Source: JAUILA01 sp964563925
GTDB lineage: Bacteria; Bacteroidota; Bacteroidia; Cytophagales; Cyclobacteriaceae
Assembly (NCBI GenBank): GCA_964563925.1
Contig: CAZLZD010000001.1
Location: forward strand, 1-64,000
Direction: 5' to 3'
Length of the DNA stretch: 64,000 nt
In this document: piece after piece, positions 18,730 to 27,518 of the stretch
Layout: each line of letters opens with the position of its first letter
Numbering within the stretch: position 1 is the stretch's first letter
Notes under the pieces: generated by a model
What the model saw: the letters and a program-made list of their open reading frames with translations, nothing else
Databases searched by the model: none
Told to the model about the DNA's origin: nothing
Translations under genes and position numbers: made by a program

Positions 18730-20124
18730 ATGCTGCTTGGCTTTGTTATTCTTTACCTGGCAGGGAACATCGTACTGGGTGTCTGGGTTTCCCGGAGAAT
18801 ACATAATTCAAATGATTTTCTAACCGCTGGCCGCAACCTTCCCCTGGCTCTAAGTTCTTTTGCCCTCTTCGCACTATGGTATGGTTCAGAGACCATTTTC
18901 GGGGCCTCCTCGGTGTTCATGGAGGAGGGATTGTACGGTGTGATTGAAGATCCGTTCGGGGCAGCCCTCTGCCTGGTCCTTTTTGCCACTTTCTTCGCAC
19001 GCCGTCTTTACCGAATGAATATCTGGACCCTGGGTGACCTCTTTCGTCTCAGGTTTGGCCGTGGAGTCGAGCTCATTGCCTCGGGCTTCATGATCCTTTC
19101 ATTTTTTGGTTATGCCGCCGCCCAGCTGGTGGCGCTCGGAATTCTTTTTCAATCGGTCATCGATGTGGACCTGACCACAGGCATCCTGATCAGTGCAGTA
19201 GTAGTTGGTTTCTATACCATGATCGGTGGGATGTGGGCCATTTCCGTGGCAGACTTTTTTCAGAGCATCGTGATAATACTCGGACTTTCCTGGGTGGTCT
19301 ATATATTGCTGCGGGATGCCGGCGGACTTAATGAAGTGGTTAATAAGGCTCCGGACGGTTTTTTCCGGTTTACGCCAGAAACAAATTCAGCCACCGAGTG
19401 GTCTCAATATATAAGTGCATGGGCGGTGCTTGGTCTTGGATCCCTGGCATCGCAAGACATTTTCCAGCGTTTTAACTCCGCTCGTACCGAGCGAGCTTCG
19501 GTCATGTCAGGATATCTCGGCGCGCTTATTTACCTGGTATTTGCCATGTTTCCCCTTATCATAGGTCTGGTTATCCGTGTATCCTATCCTGAATACATGG
19601 AACAGGACAACCAACTTAGTATACCAGCCCTGATCCGGGACCATACTACGCTTCCGGTCCAGGTGATGCTTCTTGGTGCACTGATGTCTGCCATATTCAG
19701 TACCTGCAGCGGAGCGGTATTGGCCCCCGCCAGCCTTCTGGCTGAAAATATCATCAGGCCGTTGATGGGAAATAAACAACTTACCGATGCGCGGATGCTT
19801 AAACTCACGCGGGGTTCTGTCATCCTTATCGTTATGGTGGCGGCGACCCTGGCGCTCGGCCGCCAGGATATCTATGCACTGGTAGGGGAGTCGTCAGTAC
19901 TCGGACTGGTTTCCATACTTGTTCCTATGTGCTTTGCCTTATTCTCCAATATTATATCACGCAACGGTGCCCTTTTATCCATGTTCCTGGGTATCAGTGC
20001 CTGGCTTATCTCTGCGTATGTTTTTCCAACAGCATTTCCGGCCCTGATAATCGGTGGGTTGACCAGTCTGTTCGCTTACCTTGCCGGATACGGTCTGGAT
20101 TACCTGAACAGGTTTTTCAGGTAA
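18730..20124 (+). CDS. Sodium:solute symporter family protein
   Basis: This 464-residue protein has about 13 transmembrane segments in the SSS/LeuT-fold pattern. Recognisable parts include NDFLTAGRNLPLALSSFALF, with the AGR motif of the first helices, ILISAVVVGFYTMIGGMWAISVADF, and the sodium-site helix LGSLASQDIFQRFNSARTE. The substrate could be an organic acid, sugar or amino acid; the sequence does not tell. It follows the TetR gene by 10 bases and is probably co-transcribed. Its 3' end overlaps the convergent TPR gene by 25 bases. Confidence 0.92.
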   Translation: MLLGFVILYLAGNIVLGVWVSRRIHNSNDFLTAGRNLPLALSSFALFALWYGSETIFGASSVFMEEGLYGVIEDPFGAALCLVLFATFFARRLYRMNIWTLGDLFRLRFGRGVELIASGFMILSFFGYAAAQLVALGILFQSVIDVDLTTGILISAVVVGFYTMIGGMWAISVADFFQSIVIILGLSWVVYILLRDAGGLNEVVNKAPDGFFRFTPETNSATEWSQYISAWAVLGLGSLASQDIFQRFNSARTERASVMSGYLGALIYLVFAMFPLIIGLVIRVSYPEYMEQDNQLSIPALIRDHTTLPVQVMLLGALMSAIFSTCSGAVLAPASLLAENIIRPLMGNKQLTDARMLKLTRGSVILIVMVAATLALGRQDIYALVGESSVLGLVSILVPMCFALFSNIISRNGALLSMFLGISAWLISAYVFPTAFPALIIGGLTSLFAYLAGYGLDYLNRFFR

Positions 20125-20852
20125 TCGCTGAACTCAGCCCGTTCTTCTGACGAACTGATTAAGCGTTTGATCTGGCGGTAATAGTCGGTGAGTCCGATTC
20201 TTTTCGGATCCTTCGCGGCGGTTGATTCTGAACCGGGTCTCGGAAGTTCGGGATTCGTCTGCCTGTCCTTATTTTTTTCCGGAGAATGATCCGCACCGGG
20301 GTTTCCCGCACTATTTGTTCTATCCGGGGTATGAGCGGGATCAAGTGAATCGGCGCGGTCAAAACTTTGCCTGGAGCGCTCCTGGTACCCCATTTTTTCT
20401 TCTACCAGTCCTTTGTTGTTGTAGGAAATTGCATCTTCAGGATCCAGTTCGATGGCCTTTTCATAATCCTTCAACGCTCCTTTCAGGTCGCCCATCCGGT
20501 CCTTGAGAAATGCCCGGCTTGCATACCGGTAGGGCTTTTCAGGCTGAAGCGCCACCGCCTGGTCAAGGTCTGAGATACACCCTTCCGAATCTTTCAGCAT
20601 GAAACGGATGATAGCCCTTTCGCCATAATAATGGGCATTCTCCGGGTTCTTCTGTACCAGGTAATTAAAATCCTCCAGAGACTTAGTGAGGTTTTTCAGC
20701 TGGTAGTTGGCTTTGGCACGATTGTACCTGGAAGGGGCATGTCCGGGATCAACAGCTAATGCCTGATCAAAGAACACGACGCCCTGTGCGAAATCCCTGG
20801 CATCACACGCCCTGATGCCTTTTTCATAAAAATCCTGTGGTGTCCGATTCAT
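20100..20852 (-). CDS. TPR-repeat protein
   Basis: The 250-residue protein contains about five tetratricopeptide repeats over residues 5-165 (for example AQGVVFFDQALAVDPGHAPS, then SRYNRAKANYQLKNL and GALKDYEKAIELDPEDAISY). A polar linker rich in Asp, Pro and Glu follows (about 170-215), then a short C-terminal segment. TPR arrays bind partner proteins. No signal peptide is visible. The start overlaps the end of the upstream lipoprotein gene by 29 bases, so the two are probably translated together. The partner is unknown. Confidence 0.8.
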   Translation of the reverse strand: MNRTPQDFYEKGIRACDARDFAQGVVFFDQALAVDPGHAPSRYNRAKANYQLKNLTKSLEDFNYLVQKNPENAHYYGERAIIRFMLKDSEGCISDLDQAVALQPEKPYRYASRAFLKDRMGDLKGALKDYEKAIELDPEDAISYNNKGLVEEKMGYQERSRQSFDRADSLDPAHTPDRTNSAGNPGADHSPEKNKDRQTNPELPRPGSESTAAKDPKRIGLTDYYRQIKRLISSSEERAEFSDYLKNLFR

Positions 20853-21147
20853 ACTGTACCGTATCCTGTTTTTGCGGTGCTTTTTTCTCCGCTGGTTTTG
20901 ACCGGGCCGGGGCTTTCGGAGGATTAGGTGATCGCTTGAGGATTTTCATCTTCTTGTACCTGACTCTCTTCCTTTTTTTATCCTTTTTTGGATTATAATA
21001 CCGGTTCCGGTTTACAGGTTTAACATGCTTTACCGTCACATAGTTACCCTGATTACAGGCACCAAGCGGAAGGAGCAGGATAATAAGCATGATTAGATGA
21101 CGGCGCAAGTTGCTTCCATCAAAAAAATAAGATCGGTTTGGTCTCAT
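20824..21147 (-). CDS. Small basic lipoprotein
   Basis: A protein of 107 residues (start MRPNRSYFFDGSNLRRH) has a hydrophobic segment ending in the lipobox LLPLGAC, so it should be lipidated. The mature part is extremely basic, with many Lys and Arg (KKDKKRKRVRYKKMKILKR) and Pro/Ala/Lys repeats before an acidic, Thr-rich end. A shorter start at 21090 (MLIILLLPLGAC) is also possible. No domain is recognised. It lies 13 bases after the GT2 gene and overlaps the TPR gene by 29 bases. The basic tail could bind acidic polymers such as lipopolysaccharide or exopolysaccharide, which is speculation. Confidence 0.6.
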   Translation of the reverse strand: MRPNRSYFFDGSNLRRHLIMLIILLLPLGACNQGNYVTVKHVKPVNRNRYYNPKKDKKRKRVRYKKMKILKRSPNPPKAPARSKPAEKKAPQKQDTVQYESDTTGFL

Positions 21148-21160
21148 AATCCCATGATCG

Positions 21161-22321
21161 TTAATCCCTCGTTTTCTCCCAGACTGAAGATTGGCCTTTG
21201 CGTACAAATCTCAGGAATCCAAGAAAGACCGCATAGTTCATCATGGAAAAATAAAAGGGAACAAAAAATATTTTCCAACTAACGCGCGAGTTCCGGAATA
21301 TTGCCCCCAGACCAGCGAGTAAGTAAAACAAAATCTGCACCAGCAGCAGTAAACGGAAGGATGGATCCCCCCTTAAAGCAAGCCAGGCTGATCCGCAAAA
21401 AACGATTATTAGTCCGGCCGGCGCAAGTGTCCAGCGCAGTACGCGGTGCGAAATATATTGAAAACTGAGGATTCCGTATTGGAATATATTCAGCAAACGA
21501 CGCAGCCGCCACATTGCCTGAAAGCCGCCAGCGGCAATGCGGATCTTCCGCTGGAGTTCCGATTGAATGTCCCTGGAGGCCACTTCCGTTGCCACGGCAT
21601 CGGGGGCATAAGCGGTGCGGTGACCCCGGCCTGCCAGGTCCAGGGAGATATAAAAGTCTTCCAGGATAACGGACTCATCCAGGGCAGAAATCAGATTCCG
21701 GCGAACCGCAAATAATTCTCCCGCTGCACCTACCACCGAATACAGCTGTCCGTCCCATTTCTTCAAAAGGGACTCATATTTCCAGTAAAGGCCTTCTCCG
21801 GCCCCTGGCGCCATATCTTCAGCCTTTTCCACGATTCTCTTTTCTCCTGCTACCACGCCTACTCCCTCGTCATTAAATGGCCGAACCAATTGCCTGATTG
21901 CCATTTCATTCAGGGTGGTATTTGCATCGGATACCACGACCACGTCTTCCGTGATAAGTGGAATGGCCCGGTTGATGGCACCTGATTTTCCCCGACGTTC
22001 CGGGTAATGAAGGTGTACGATCCCGGAGAATTCGTTGGCAATGGATTCACTGGCATCCGACGAACCGTCTGTCACCACAATCACCCGGTATCTGCCGGGT
22101 GGATAGGAGAGGGCAAGGCTGTTCCGGATTTTATCCCGTAAATAGTTCTCTTCGTTGTAAGCCGGTATTATGTGTGCCACCGAGGGAAGATAGGAAGGAG
22201 GCGTTTCCGTATTTCGCGGCCTTAATTTGACCAGTATACCCAGTATGACGGCGTACCCGATATACGTATATACCAGGACCATTATAAAGAACCAGGTGAC
22301 AGTCTCCAGCCAAAAATCCAT
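21161..22321 (-). CDS. Membrane-bound family 2 glycosyltransferase
   Basis: The 386-residue protein has one N-terminal transmembrane helix, a cytoplasmic GT-A domain, and two or three C-terminal helices, as in processive polysaccharide synthases. The GT2 motifs are IIPAYNEENYL with the nucleotide region, VVTDGSSDASE, VVVSDANTTL in place of DxD, and LEDFYISLDL with the catalytic acidic pair. RKIRIAAGGFQ stands where synthases carry QxxRW, so the last motif is atypical. It uses a nucleotide-sugar donor to build or modify a lipid-linked glycan; the sugar is unknown. The lipoprotein and TPR genes lie downstream on the same strand, and the sulfotransferase gene diverges upstream. Confidence 0.88.
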   Translation of the reverse strand: MDFWLETVTWFFIMVLVYTYIGYAVILGILVKLRPRNTETPPSYLPSVAHIIPAYNEENYLRDKIRNSLALSYPPGRYRVIVVTDGSSDASESIANEFSGIVHLHYPERRGKSGAINRAIPLITEDVVVVSDANTTLNEMAIRQLVRPFNDEGVGVVAGEKRIVEKAEDMAPGAGEGLYWKYESLLKKWDGQLYSVVGAAGELFAVRRNLISALDESVILEDFYISLDLAGRGHRTAYAPDAVATEVASRDIQSELQRKIRIAAGGFQAMWRLRRLLNIFQYGILSFQYISHRVLRWTLAPAGLIIVFCGSAWLALRGDPSFRLLLLVQILFYLLAGLGAIFRNSRVSWKIFFVPFYFSMMNYAVFLGFLRFVRKGQSSVWEKTRD

Positions 22322-22437
22322 GTAGAAAGATACATTTTTTGCAATGCTGACAAGAAAGGATGTAAGAATCTTTAAGGAAGCGCGGGCATTTTGTAAATTT
22401 CAACGGATAATTGCGGGCATCGTCCCGATTCTTCCCT

Positions 22438-23403
22438 GTGAAAAAAGGCACACTCATCCGCTGGCTAAAGAAAATCATGGGCCCCGATTCCTACCTGGAA
22501 TGGCGCAATGCATGGGTTTTTGGTAATGATCATGACCCGGTCATGCTGCAGGAATTACCCCGGGTCAACATACACTGGCCTCCCGTGCCGGACCAACAAG
22601 TCGGACCGGTTTTCCTGATCAGTCCGACCCAGCGCAGCGGTTCCACCCATGTGCACGAATTACTTGCGCTCCATCCCGGTCTCGAGGCGTTGTCTGCGAA
22701 GGAGAATGTGCCGAAGGAGTATTTTCTTCATACCTATGGCGAAGCATTGCAGGCTTATGTGGAACGCACCACGGCGACATGGGATACCTGGATACCCCAA
22801 CCGGAAGACAAGAAAGCCATGGCACAACGAATGTTTGCGGCGATCGGGAAGGGGATGCTCAATGAGTTGTTCAGGGAGCGGCCGCCGGAAAGGCCCTTGC
22901 TGAGGGCTCCCGACAGCCGGAATATTCGGTTTTTGTTCAATCTGTTCCCGGACGCGACGGTCATCCTGCTGTTCCGGGATGGCAGGGACACCTGCTCCTC
23001 GTTCATGAATTCATGGGGTACCGGGTCGGTATTTGCCGATTTTGCCCGACGGTGGGCCGGACGTGTGGAGGAAATGCTGTCCTTTGAAGAGGAGGCCCGT
23101 GCCGCGGGCTATGGTGACCGGGTACTGCGCTTGCATTATGAAGAGTGTGTGAAGCATCCTGAACAGGCTATCCGTGAGATTCTCCCGGCCATTCAGCTGA
23201 ATGAGAACGAATACCCATTCCATGAAATGAGTTCCTTGCCGGTCCTGGGTAGTTCAGAAGCTCCGGAGGTACACTGGGAACCGGTTGAAAAGCCCGAAGG
23301 TTTCAATCCCCTGGGCCGCTGGAAGAAATGGCCCGATGCGGCCAAAAAAGAATTTGACGACCTGGCTGGCGAGACAATGCGCCGGCTTGGTTATACCAGC
23401 TAA
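22438..23403 (+). CDS. Sulfotransferase family protein
   Basis: The protein of 321 residues (GTG start giving MKKGTLIRWLKKI) has the two PAPS-binding motifs of cytosolic-type sulfotransferases. The 5'-phosphosulfate loop is SPTQRSGSTHVHELL with the catalytic His nearby, and the 3'-phosphate motif is LLFRDGRDTCSSF with the conserved Arg and Ser. These enzymes move a sulfuryl group from PAPS to a hydroxyl of a carbohydrate or lipid. The frame opens earlier with a TTG at 22411, but the GTG at 22438 gives a typical Met-Lys-Lys beginning. It diverges from the GT2 gene and converges on a GT-C-like gene, overlapping by 4 bases. A surface glycan or lipid is the natural substrate by context. Confidence 0.88.
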   Translation: MKKGTLIRWLKKIMGPDSYLEWRNAWVFGNDHDPVMLQELPRVNIHWPPVPDQQVGPVFLISPTQRSGSTHVHELLALHPGLEALSAKENVPKEYFLHTYGEALQAYVERTTATWDTWIPQPEDKKAMAQRMFAAIGKGMLNELFRERPPERPLLRAPDSRNIRFLFNLFPDATVILLFRDGRDTCSSFMNSWGTGSVFADFARRWAGRVEEMLSFEEEARAAGYGDRVLRLHYEECVKHPEQAIREILPAIQLNENEYPFHEMSSLPVLGSSEAPEVHWEPVEKPEGFNPLGRWKKWPDAAKKEFDDLAGETMRRLGYTS

Positions 23404-25013
23404 TCCTTTACCGGCACATACACTTCCACATGGGAGTCCATTGGAATCCTTGGCGCCAGAAAGCGGTCCTGGAGGATGTATTCCTCTATCAGGCATGCCC
23501 GTACTTCCGGCGGGAAAAATCCATTTAAGGAAGGAATGTCCTGAAAAATCACCAGGTCATATTCATTATTGACGATTTCTTCGCAGAACCGACTGATCTG
23601 TGCATCAAATATGGCCACATTACGATGGTACCAGAGCGGGTGGTCCTCCGCAGCCAGCGGTTCATATCCGATTTCATAGGCAAGCTGCGGTATTTCTGAC
23701 ATATTCAGCACCTTAAGATTCTCCTTCCCGCCAAACTGCTCCACCAGCTTTTTCATGCCTTCAATGGTTTCGCGTGGCATGAGAACGTTGTCAAGACTCC
23801 GGAAAGGCGTGGGCTGCCAGTCAGAGCGGTCACTGCTGGGAGCATTTTCAGGTGGCAGCTGCCAGGTGCGCTTACTCACCTCATCGTAATCGATCACATC
23901 CTCATAATTGGTAATACGGTACAATACCCGTTTACCGTATCGCCATGTGTCCTGCGAGAACCAGAAAAGAAGCACCAGTGTCATGATTGCCAGGTATCCC
24001 GGGGCGGCAAGGTTTACTTTCCAATTAATCCTGTGCAGGATGTAAATCAGGGCAAAGCTGTGAAAGTAGTAGTGAACATACATGGGAATGTAGGTGGTAA
24101 CCTGTCCCAGTAACGGTTGTACCAGCAAGCCCAGTGTCAGTAAAAGGAACAGGGTCTCCCGGGTGTCTGCCAGCAGGCGGGTCAGCGGTTTCCATGAATT
24201 CAAAACCAGTACCGTCAGGGCAAATAAATAAATGCGGATGGGGATGGCCTCGAAATTGAAGGCCTCATTAATAAAATCCATCATCGCAATCCGTGAGGAG
24301 TGAGGCTCCTGCCCGTAATTAAACCAGTAGCCGAAGTCATAGGAGAGTAGCGGGAGAATGATCAGCAGCGCAGATGCCACAAATCCCGCCCCGAACCACA
24401 GCAAGGGCCTGAATTTTTTTTCCAGCAGTCCGTAGGCCAGTAACAGAAAGACCATGACCAGGAACCCCAGCCCCCCGATATCCTGTTTCGTGAAAATGGC
24501 CAGGAATGCCAGGAGCCCGGCCAGAACGGTTTGCCACCAGCTGTGACGTGACGGCCTGACCACCGCCTGAAGGAGCAGGGCAATCCCGGCCAGCTCATAG
24601 ACAAATACCACATGGTTATACCAGGGCCAGAAGTTGATAAAGACATAGCTCACACAGAACAGAAGCACGCCGAGGGTCCTGATGGGCTTCTGCACCTCAA
24701 ACACACCCAGGATATGACGGTAAGACAGGACCGATGCAAGGTTTATGAGGGCCTGGGCCTTGATCAGGGAGGACATGTACGGACCGAAAATTTTGAAGGC
24801 AAGGGTCGGAATAATCCAGAATCCGTAGCCGAGGGGCATGCCGAAGTCACGGAAAGGGGTTTGCCCGATGGACATCCTGTAAGCCCCTTCCCACGCAAGA
24901 TATAAATTGATCTTGTACGGTAGCATGATAAAAAGGGGAACCCCGCAAAAGACAAGAATGATGATCCAGTCAGAGATGGTGAAAAACCTTTCCGGGAGGC
25001 TGCGTTTCCACAT
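23400..25013 (-). CDS. GT-C-like polytopic membrane protein
   Basis: The protein (537 residues from MWKRSLPERFF) has roughly ten to twelve transmembrane helices followed by a soluble C-terminal domain of about 160 residues. In the first loop AWEGAYRMSIGQTPFRDFG has the acidic residue after the first helix that is characteristic of the GT-C fold, where it is the catalytic base. GT-C enzymes use polyprenyl-phosphate sugars. The 5' end is ambiguous: the frame opens at 25070 but would then overlap the divergent gene; ATG at 25013 is clean. The gene is divergent from a second GT-C-like gene and sits beside the DPA cluster, so a polyprenyl-phospho-arabinose donor is a reasonable guess. No exact family is known to me. 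Confidence 0.75.
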   Translation of the reverse strand: MWKRSLPERFFTISDWIIILVFCGVPLFIMLPYKINLYLAWEGAYRMSIGQTPFRDFGMPLGYGFWIIPTLAFKIFGPYMSSLIKAQALINLASVLSYRHILGVFEVQKPIRTLGVLLFCVSYVFINFWPWYNHVVFVYELAGIALLLQAVVRPSRHSWWQTVLAGLLAFLAIFTKQDIGGLGFLVMVFLLLAYGLLEKKFRPLLWFGAGFVASALLIILPLLSYDFGYWFNYGQEPHSSRIAMMDFINEAFNFEAIPIRIYLFALTVLVLNSWKPLTRLLADTRETLFLLLTLGLLVQPLLGQVTTYIPMYVHYYFHSFALIYILHRINWKVNLAAPGYLAIMTLVLLFWFSQDTWRYGKRVLYRITNYEDVIDYDEVSKRTWQLPPENAPSSDRSDWQPTPFRSLDNVLMPRETIEGMKKLVEQFGGKENLKVLNMSEIPQLAYEIGYEPLAAEDHPLWYHRNVAIFDAQISRFCEEIVNNEYDLVIFQDIPSLNGFFPPEVRACLIEEYILQDRFLAPRIPMDSHVEVYVPVKD

Positions 25014-25068
25014 GTTTTTTATACTGTCTTTTAAGTAATAAATTAGGACTGCCGAAGGCCGTGCTAAC

Positions 25069-26646
25069 ATGACAAGAAAAGCCCTTAATTACAATATTTT
25101 CAAAACTTATTTACCGCCTTTTGCCGGCATTCTCCTGCTCCTTTGGCTCAGCCTTCCGGAAAATATAAGCAGTGCAGATGACGCATATACCTTTTCCAGG
25201 CTTGTCAGGGACCAGCCTGCCGGTTCCTTGTTCCTTCCCCGCTATCCGATATACCTTCCGATCGGTAAATCTTTGTACCTGCTGTTATCCTGGATGGGTT
25301 TTACCTTTTCAGCTCATGATGCATTAGCCGGACTCAGCATGATTTCCAGTGCCGCTGCCGTTGTACTCAGTTACCACCTGTGTTATCGGTGGCTTGACAT
25401 GTCGAAGGTTGGTGCCGCCGGTACCTCCTTGCTGCTCCTGTTTTCCTGGGGCTTTTGGAGGTATAGCGTGGAAGCAGAACTTTACGCACCTTCAACCCTT
25501 CTCCTGGCCATCCTGATGTGGCTGCTGTTCAGGATCAGGGAACAGCCGTACGGGTCGGGGAACCTGTGGTGGCAGGCGGTCGCTGTGGGATTACTGGCAA
25601 TTCTCTTCTACAAGCCCAATTCAATCCCGGTCCTGGTATGCCTTCCATGGATACTCAGTACCCGCAAGGATCGCTGGAAAAAGCCTGTCCGCCTGATTGG
25701 CTGTATGTTTGCCGGAATGTTGGCGGCCTATTTTCTGCTGGGATGGTTTTCCCCGGATTATGATATGTATGATTACATCGCGGGAGGAGCCACGGTCACG
25801 GGAGGTAATCCGTTGGTATCCCTGCTTGTGATATTAAGCAACCAATTGTCCTTCCTGTGGATATTTTCCCTTGATTTCCTGTCCTCAGCCGCTACCGGAA
25901 TCTGGCCTGAGAAAGTTTTGTCAGAAGAAATGTATTTGCAAAATGCATTGACCGTGCCACCCTGGATGCTTCTGGCCCTGGTTATTTTGACGCTGGGCTA
26001 TACCCTGGTTCTTCTGACAATAAACCGCAAGGGAATCAGGAGTCTTTTGCATGCTGCCTGGAGCCGGGTCCTGATAGCCTGGATTCTCCTTTACGCGATC
26101 ATGCTGCTGTCCCTTGACCCGGTTTCTGCGGAACCCTGGATCATGATTCAGTTGCCACTGGTTTTTCTTGCCGGTAGCATTCTTTTTGAGGCAGCTCCAT
26201 CACCAGGGCGCCGATTAATGGCCATTCCTGTCATTATTCTTATTTTTATAAATAATCTGGTCGGGGGGATGTTACTAATTGCCGATGAAAAGTATGATTA
26301 TATACACTTGAGGGGTGAAGGGCTGGCTGGCGAGGTCACCAACAACGATGTGATTCTGACGTTCGGACCAGGGACGATGGAAGCATATCTTGCCTGGCAG
26401 TATCCGGCCCGTGTGATTAACCTTGAACAGAATATGCAGGCAGGGCTGGATTTGCTGGAGAATGGCTGGCCGGGAGGAAGTATCCTGGTGCTGGCCGATG
26501 TATTGCAGCCTGATCCGGCTATCCGGCGCAGGATGGAAGGAAAAACAGATCTCCCTAAAGCGGTTATCTTAGAAAAATATGAACTTGATACCTTATATCG
26601 GCACCATCAATTTTCTACCTTTGAATTGAGAGATAAGGTCAAATGA
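25069..26646 (+). CDS. GT-C-like membrane protein (DUF2723-like)
   Basis: The 525-residue protein has about ten transmembrane helices and a C-terminal soluble segment (from about residue 405). The first extracytoplasmic loop contains SSADDAYTFSRLVRDQP with the double Asp typical of GT-C glycosyltransferases, and the third contains FWRYSVEAELYAPSTL, which resembles the DUF2723 signature. GT-C enzymes transfer sugars from polyprenyl-phosphate donors on the periplasmic side. Its stop overlaps the start of the UbiA gene by 4 bases (26643-26646), so it is translated with the DPA pathway genes and may use their product. The acceptor cannot be told from sequence. Confidence 0.78.
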   Translation: MTRKALNYNIFKTYLPPFAGILLLLWLSLPENISSADDAYTFSRLVRDQPAGSLFLPRYPIYLPIGKSLYLLLSWMGFTFSAHDALAGLSMISSAAAVVLSYHLCYRWLDMSKVGAAGTSLLLLFSWGFWRYSVEAELYAPSTLLLAILMWLLFRIREQPYGSGNLWWQAVAVGLLAILFYKPNSIPVLVCLPWILSTRKDRWKKPVRLIGCMFAGMLAAYFLLGWFSPDYDMYDYIAGGATVTGGNPLVSLLVILSNQLSFLWIFSLDFLSSAATGIWPEKVLSEEMYLQNALTVPPWMLLALVILTLGYTLVLLTINRKGIRSLLHAAWSRVLIAWILLYAIMLLSLDPVSAEPWIMIQLPLVFLAGSILFEAAPSPGRRLMAIPVIILIFINNLVGGMLLIADEKYDYIHLRGEGLAGEVTNNDVILTFGPGTMEAYLAWQYPARVINLEQNMQAGLDLLENGWPGGSILVLADVLQPDPAIRRRMEGKTDLPKAVILEKYELDTLYRHHQFSTFELRDKVK

Positions 26647-27518
26647 AAACAATCTCAGGATTATTACGTGTTCCCCAGTGGATTAAGAACTCATTCTTGT
26701 TCATCCCCCTGTTCTTTGCAGGAGAATTGTTTGATACCCAAAAGCTGACCCAGGTCCTTATTGCCTTTATGTCATTTTGCCTGGTAGCCAGCTCCATCTA
26801 CATTCTGAATGACATGCGTGATGCGGATTCTGACCGCAAGCACCCGGAAAAGAAATTCCGGCCGATTGCCGCAGGGAAAGTTTCTGTCCAGGTCGCCTGG
26901 GTGGTCATGCTCATTTGCGGTATTACCGGTTTTTCCCTGGCCTGGTGGCTCGATGAAGCATTTACCATCATCCTCGCGGTATATTTTGTACTTAATTTTA
27001 CGTACAGCCTTGGGCTAAAGCGGGTGGCGATCCTCGACCTGATGATTGTGGCCACAGGTTTCGTGCTGCGCGTGATTGCCGGTGGATTGGCGGCTGATGT
27101 ATACCTGTCTCACTGGCTTATCAGCATGATATTCCTGCTATCCCTGTTTATTGTCCTGGCCAAGCGAAGAGATGACATTCTGGAGTATAACCGGTCAGGC
27201 ATAGCCCTGCGGTCTTCAGTCCAGAATTATAACCTGGATTTTATTCATTCCATTCTGACCATGTTGTCAGGAATAATCGTGGTGGCATACCTGATGTATA
27301 CCATTTCTCCGGAAGTGGGTGAGCGGTTTGGAACGGAACACCTGTATTTCACGACCGTTTTTGTTATCGCAGGGGTGATGCGCTATATACAGATAACCAT
27401 GGTGGAAAATAAAAGCGGCAGCCCGACACGGATACTCTATACCGATCGGTTTATCCATGTTACCCTTGCCGGCTGGATCGCAAGCTTTTTCCTGATCATA
27501 TATTATTTGAAGGCCTGA
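26643..27518 (+). CDS. UbiA-type decaprenyl-phosphate phosphoribosyltransferase
   Basis: The 291-residue protein has nine predicted transmembrane helices and the UbiA motif NDMRDADSD (residues 56-64) followed by HPEKKFRPIAAG, both near the membrane face. A later cytoplasmic motif KRRDDILEY is the second metal-binding loop. This close spacing of NDxxD and the RP(I)AxG stretch is typical of the DPPR synthase group (Rv3806c in mycobacteria), which transfers 5-phosphoribose from PRPP to decaprenyl phosphate. It begins the core of a four-gene run with DprE1-, DprE2- and HAD-like genes; overlaps are 4, 1 and 1 bases. Inference of DPPR synthase rests on the motif and the neighbours together. Confidence 0.88.
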   Translation: MKTISGLLRVPQWIKNSFLFIPLFFAGELFDTQKLTQVLIAFMSFCLVASSIYILNDMRDADSDRKHPEKKFRPIAAGKVSVQVAWVVMLICGITGFSLAWWLDEAFTIILAVYFVLNFTYSLGLKRVAILDLMIVATGFVLRVIAGGLAADVYLSHWLISMIFLLSLFIVLAKRRDDILEYNRSGIALRSSVQNYNLDFIHSILTMLSGIIVVAYLMYTISPEVGERFGTEHLYFTTVFVIAGVMRYIQITMVENKSGSPTRILYTDRFIHVTLAGWIASFFLIIYYLKA

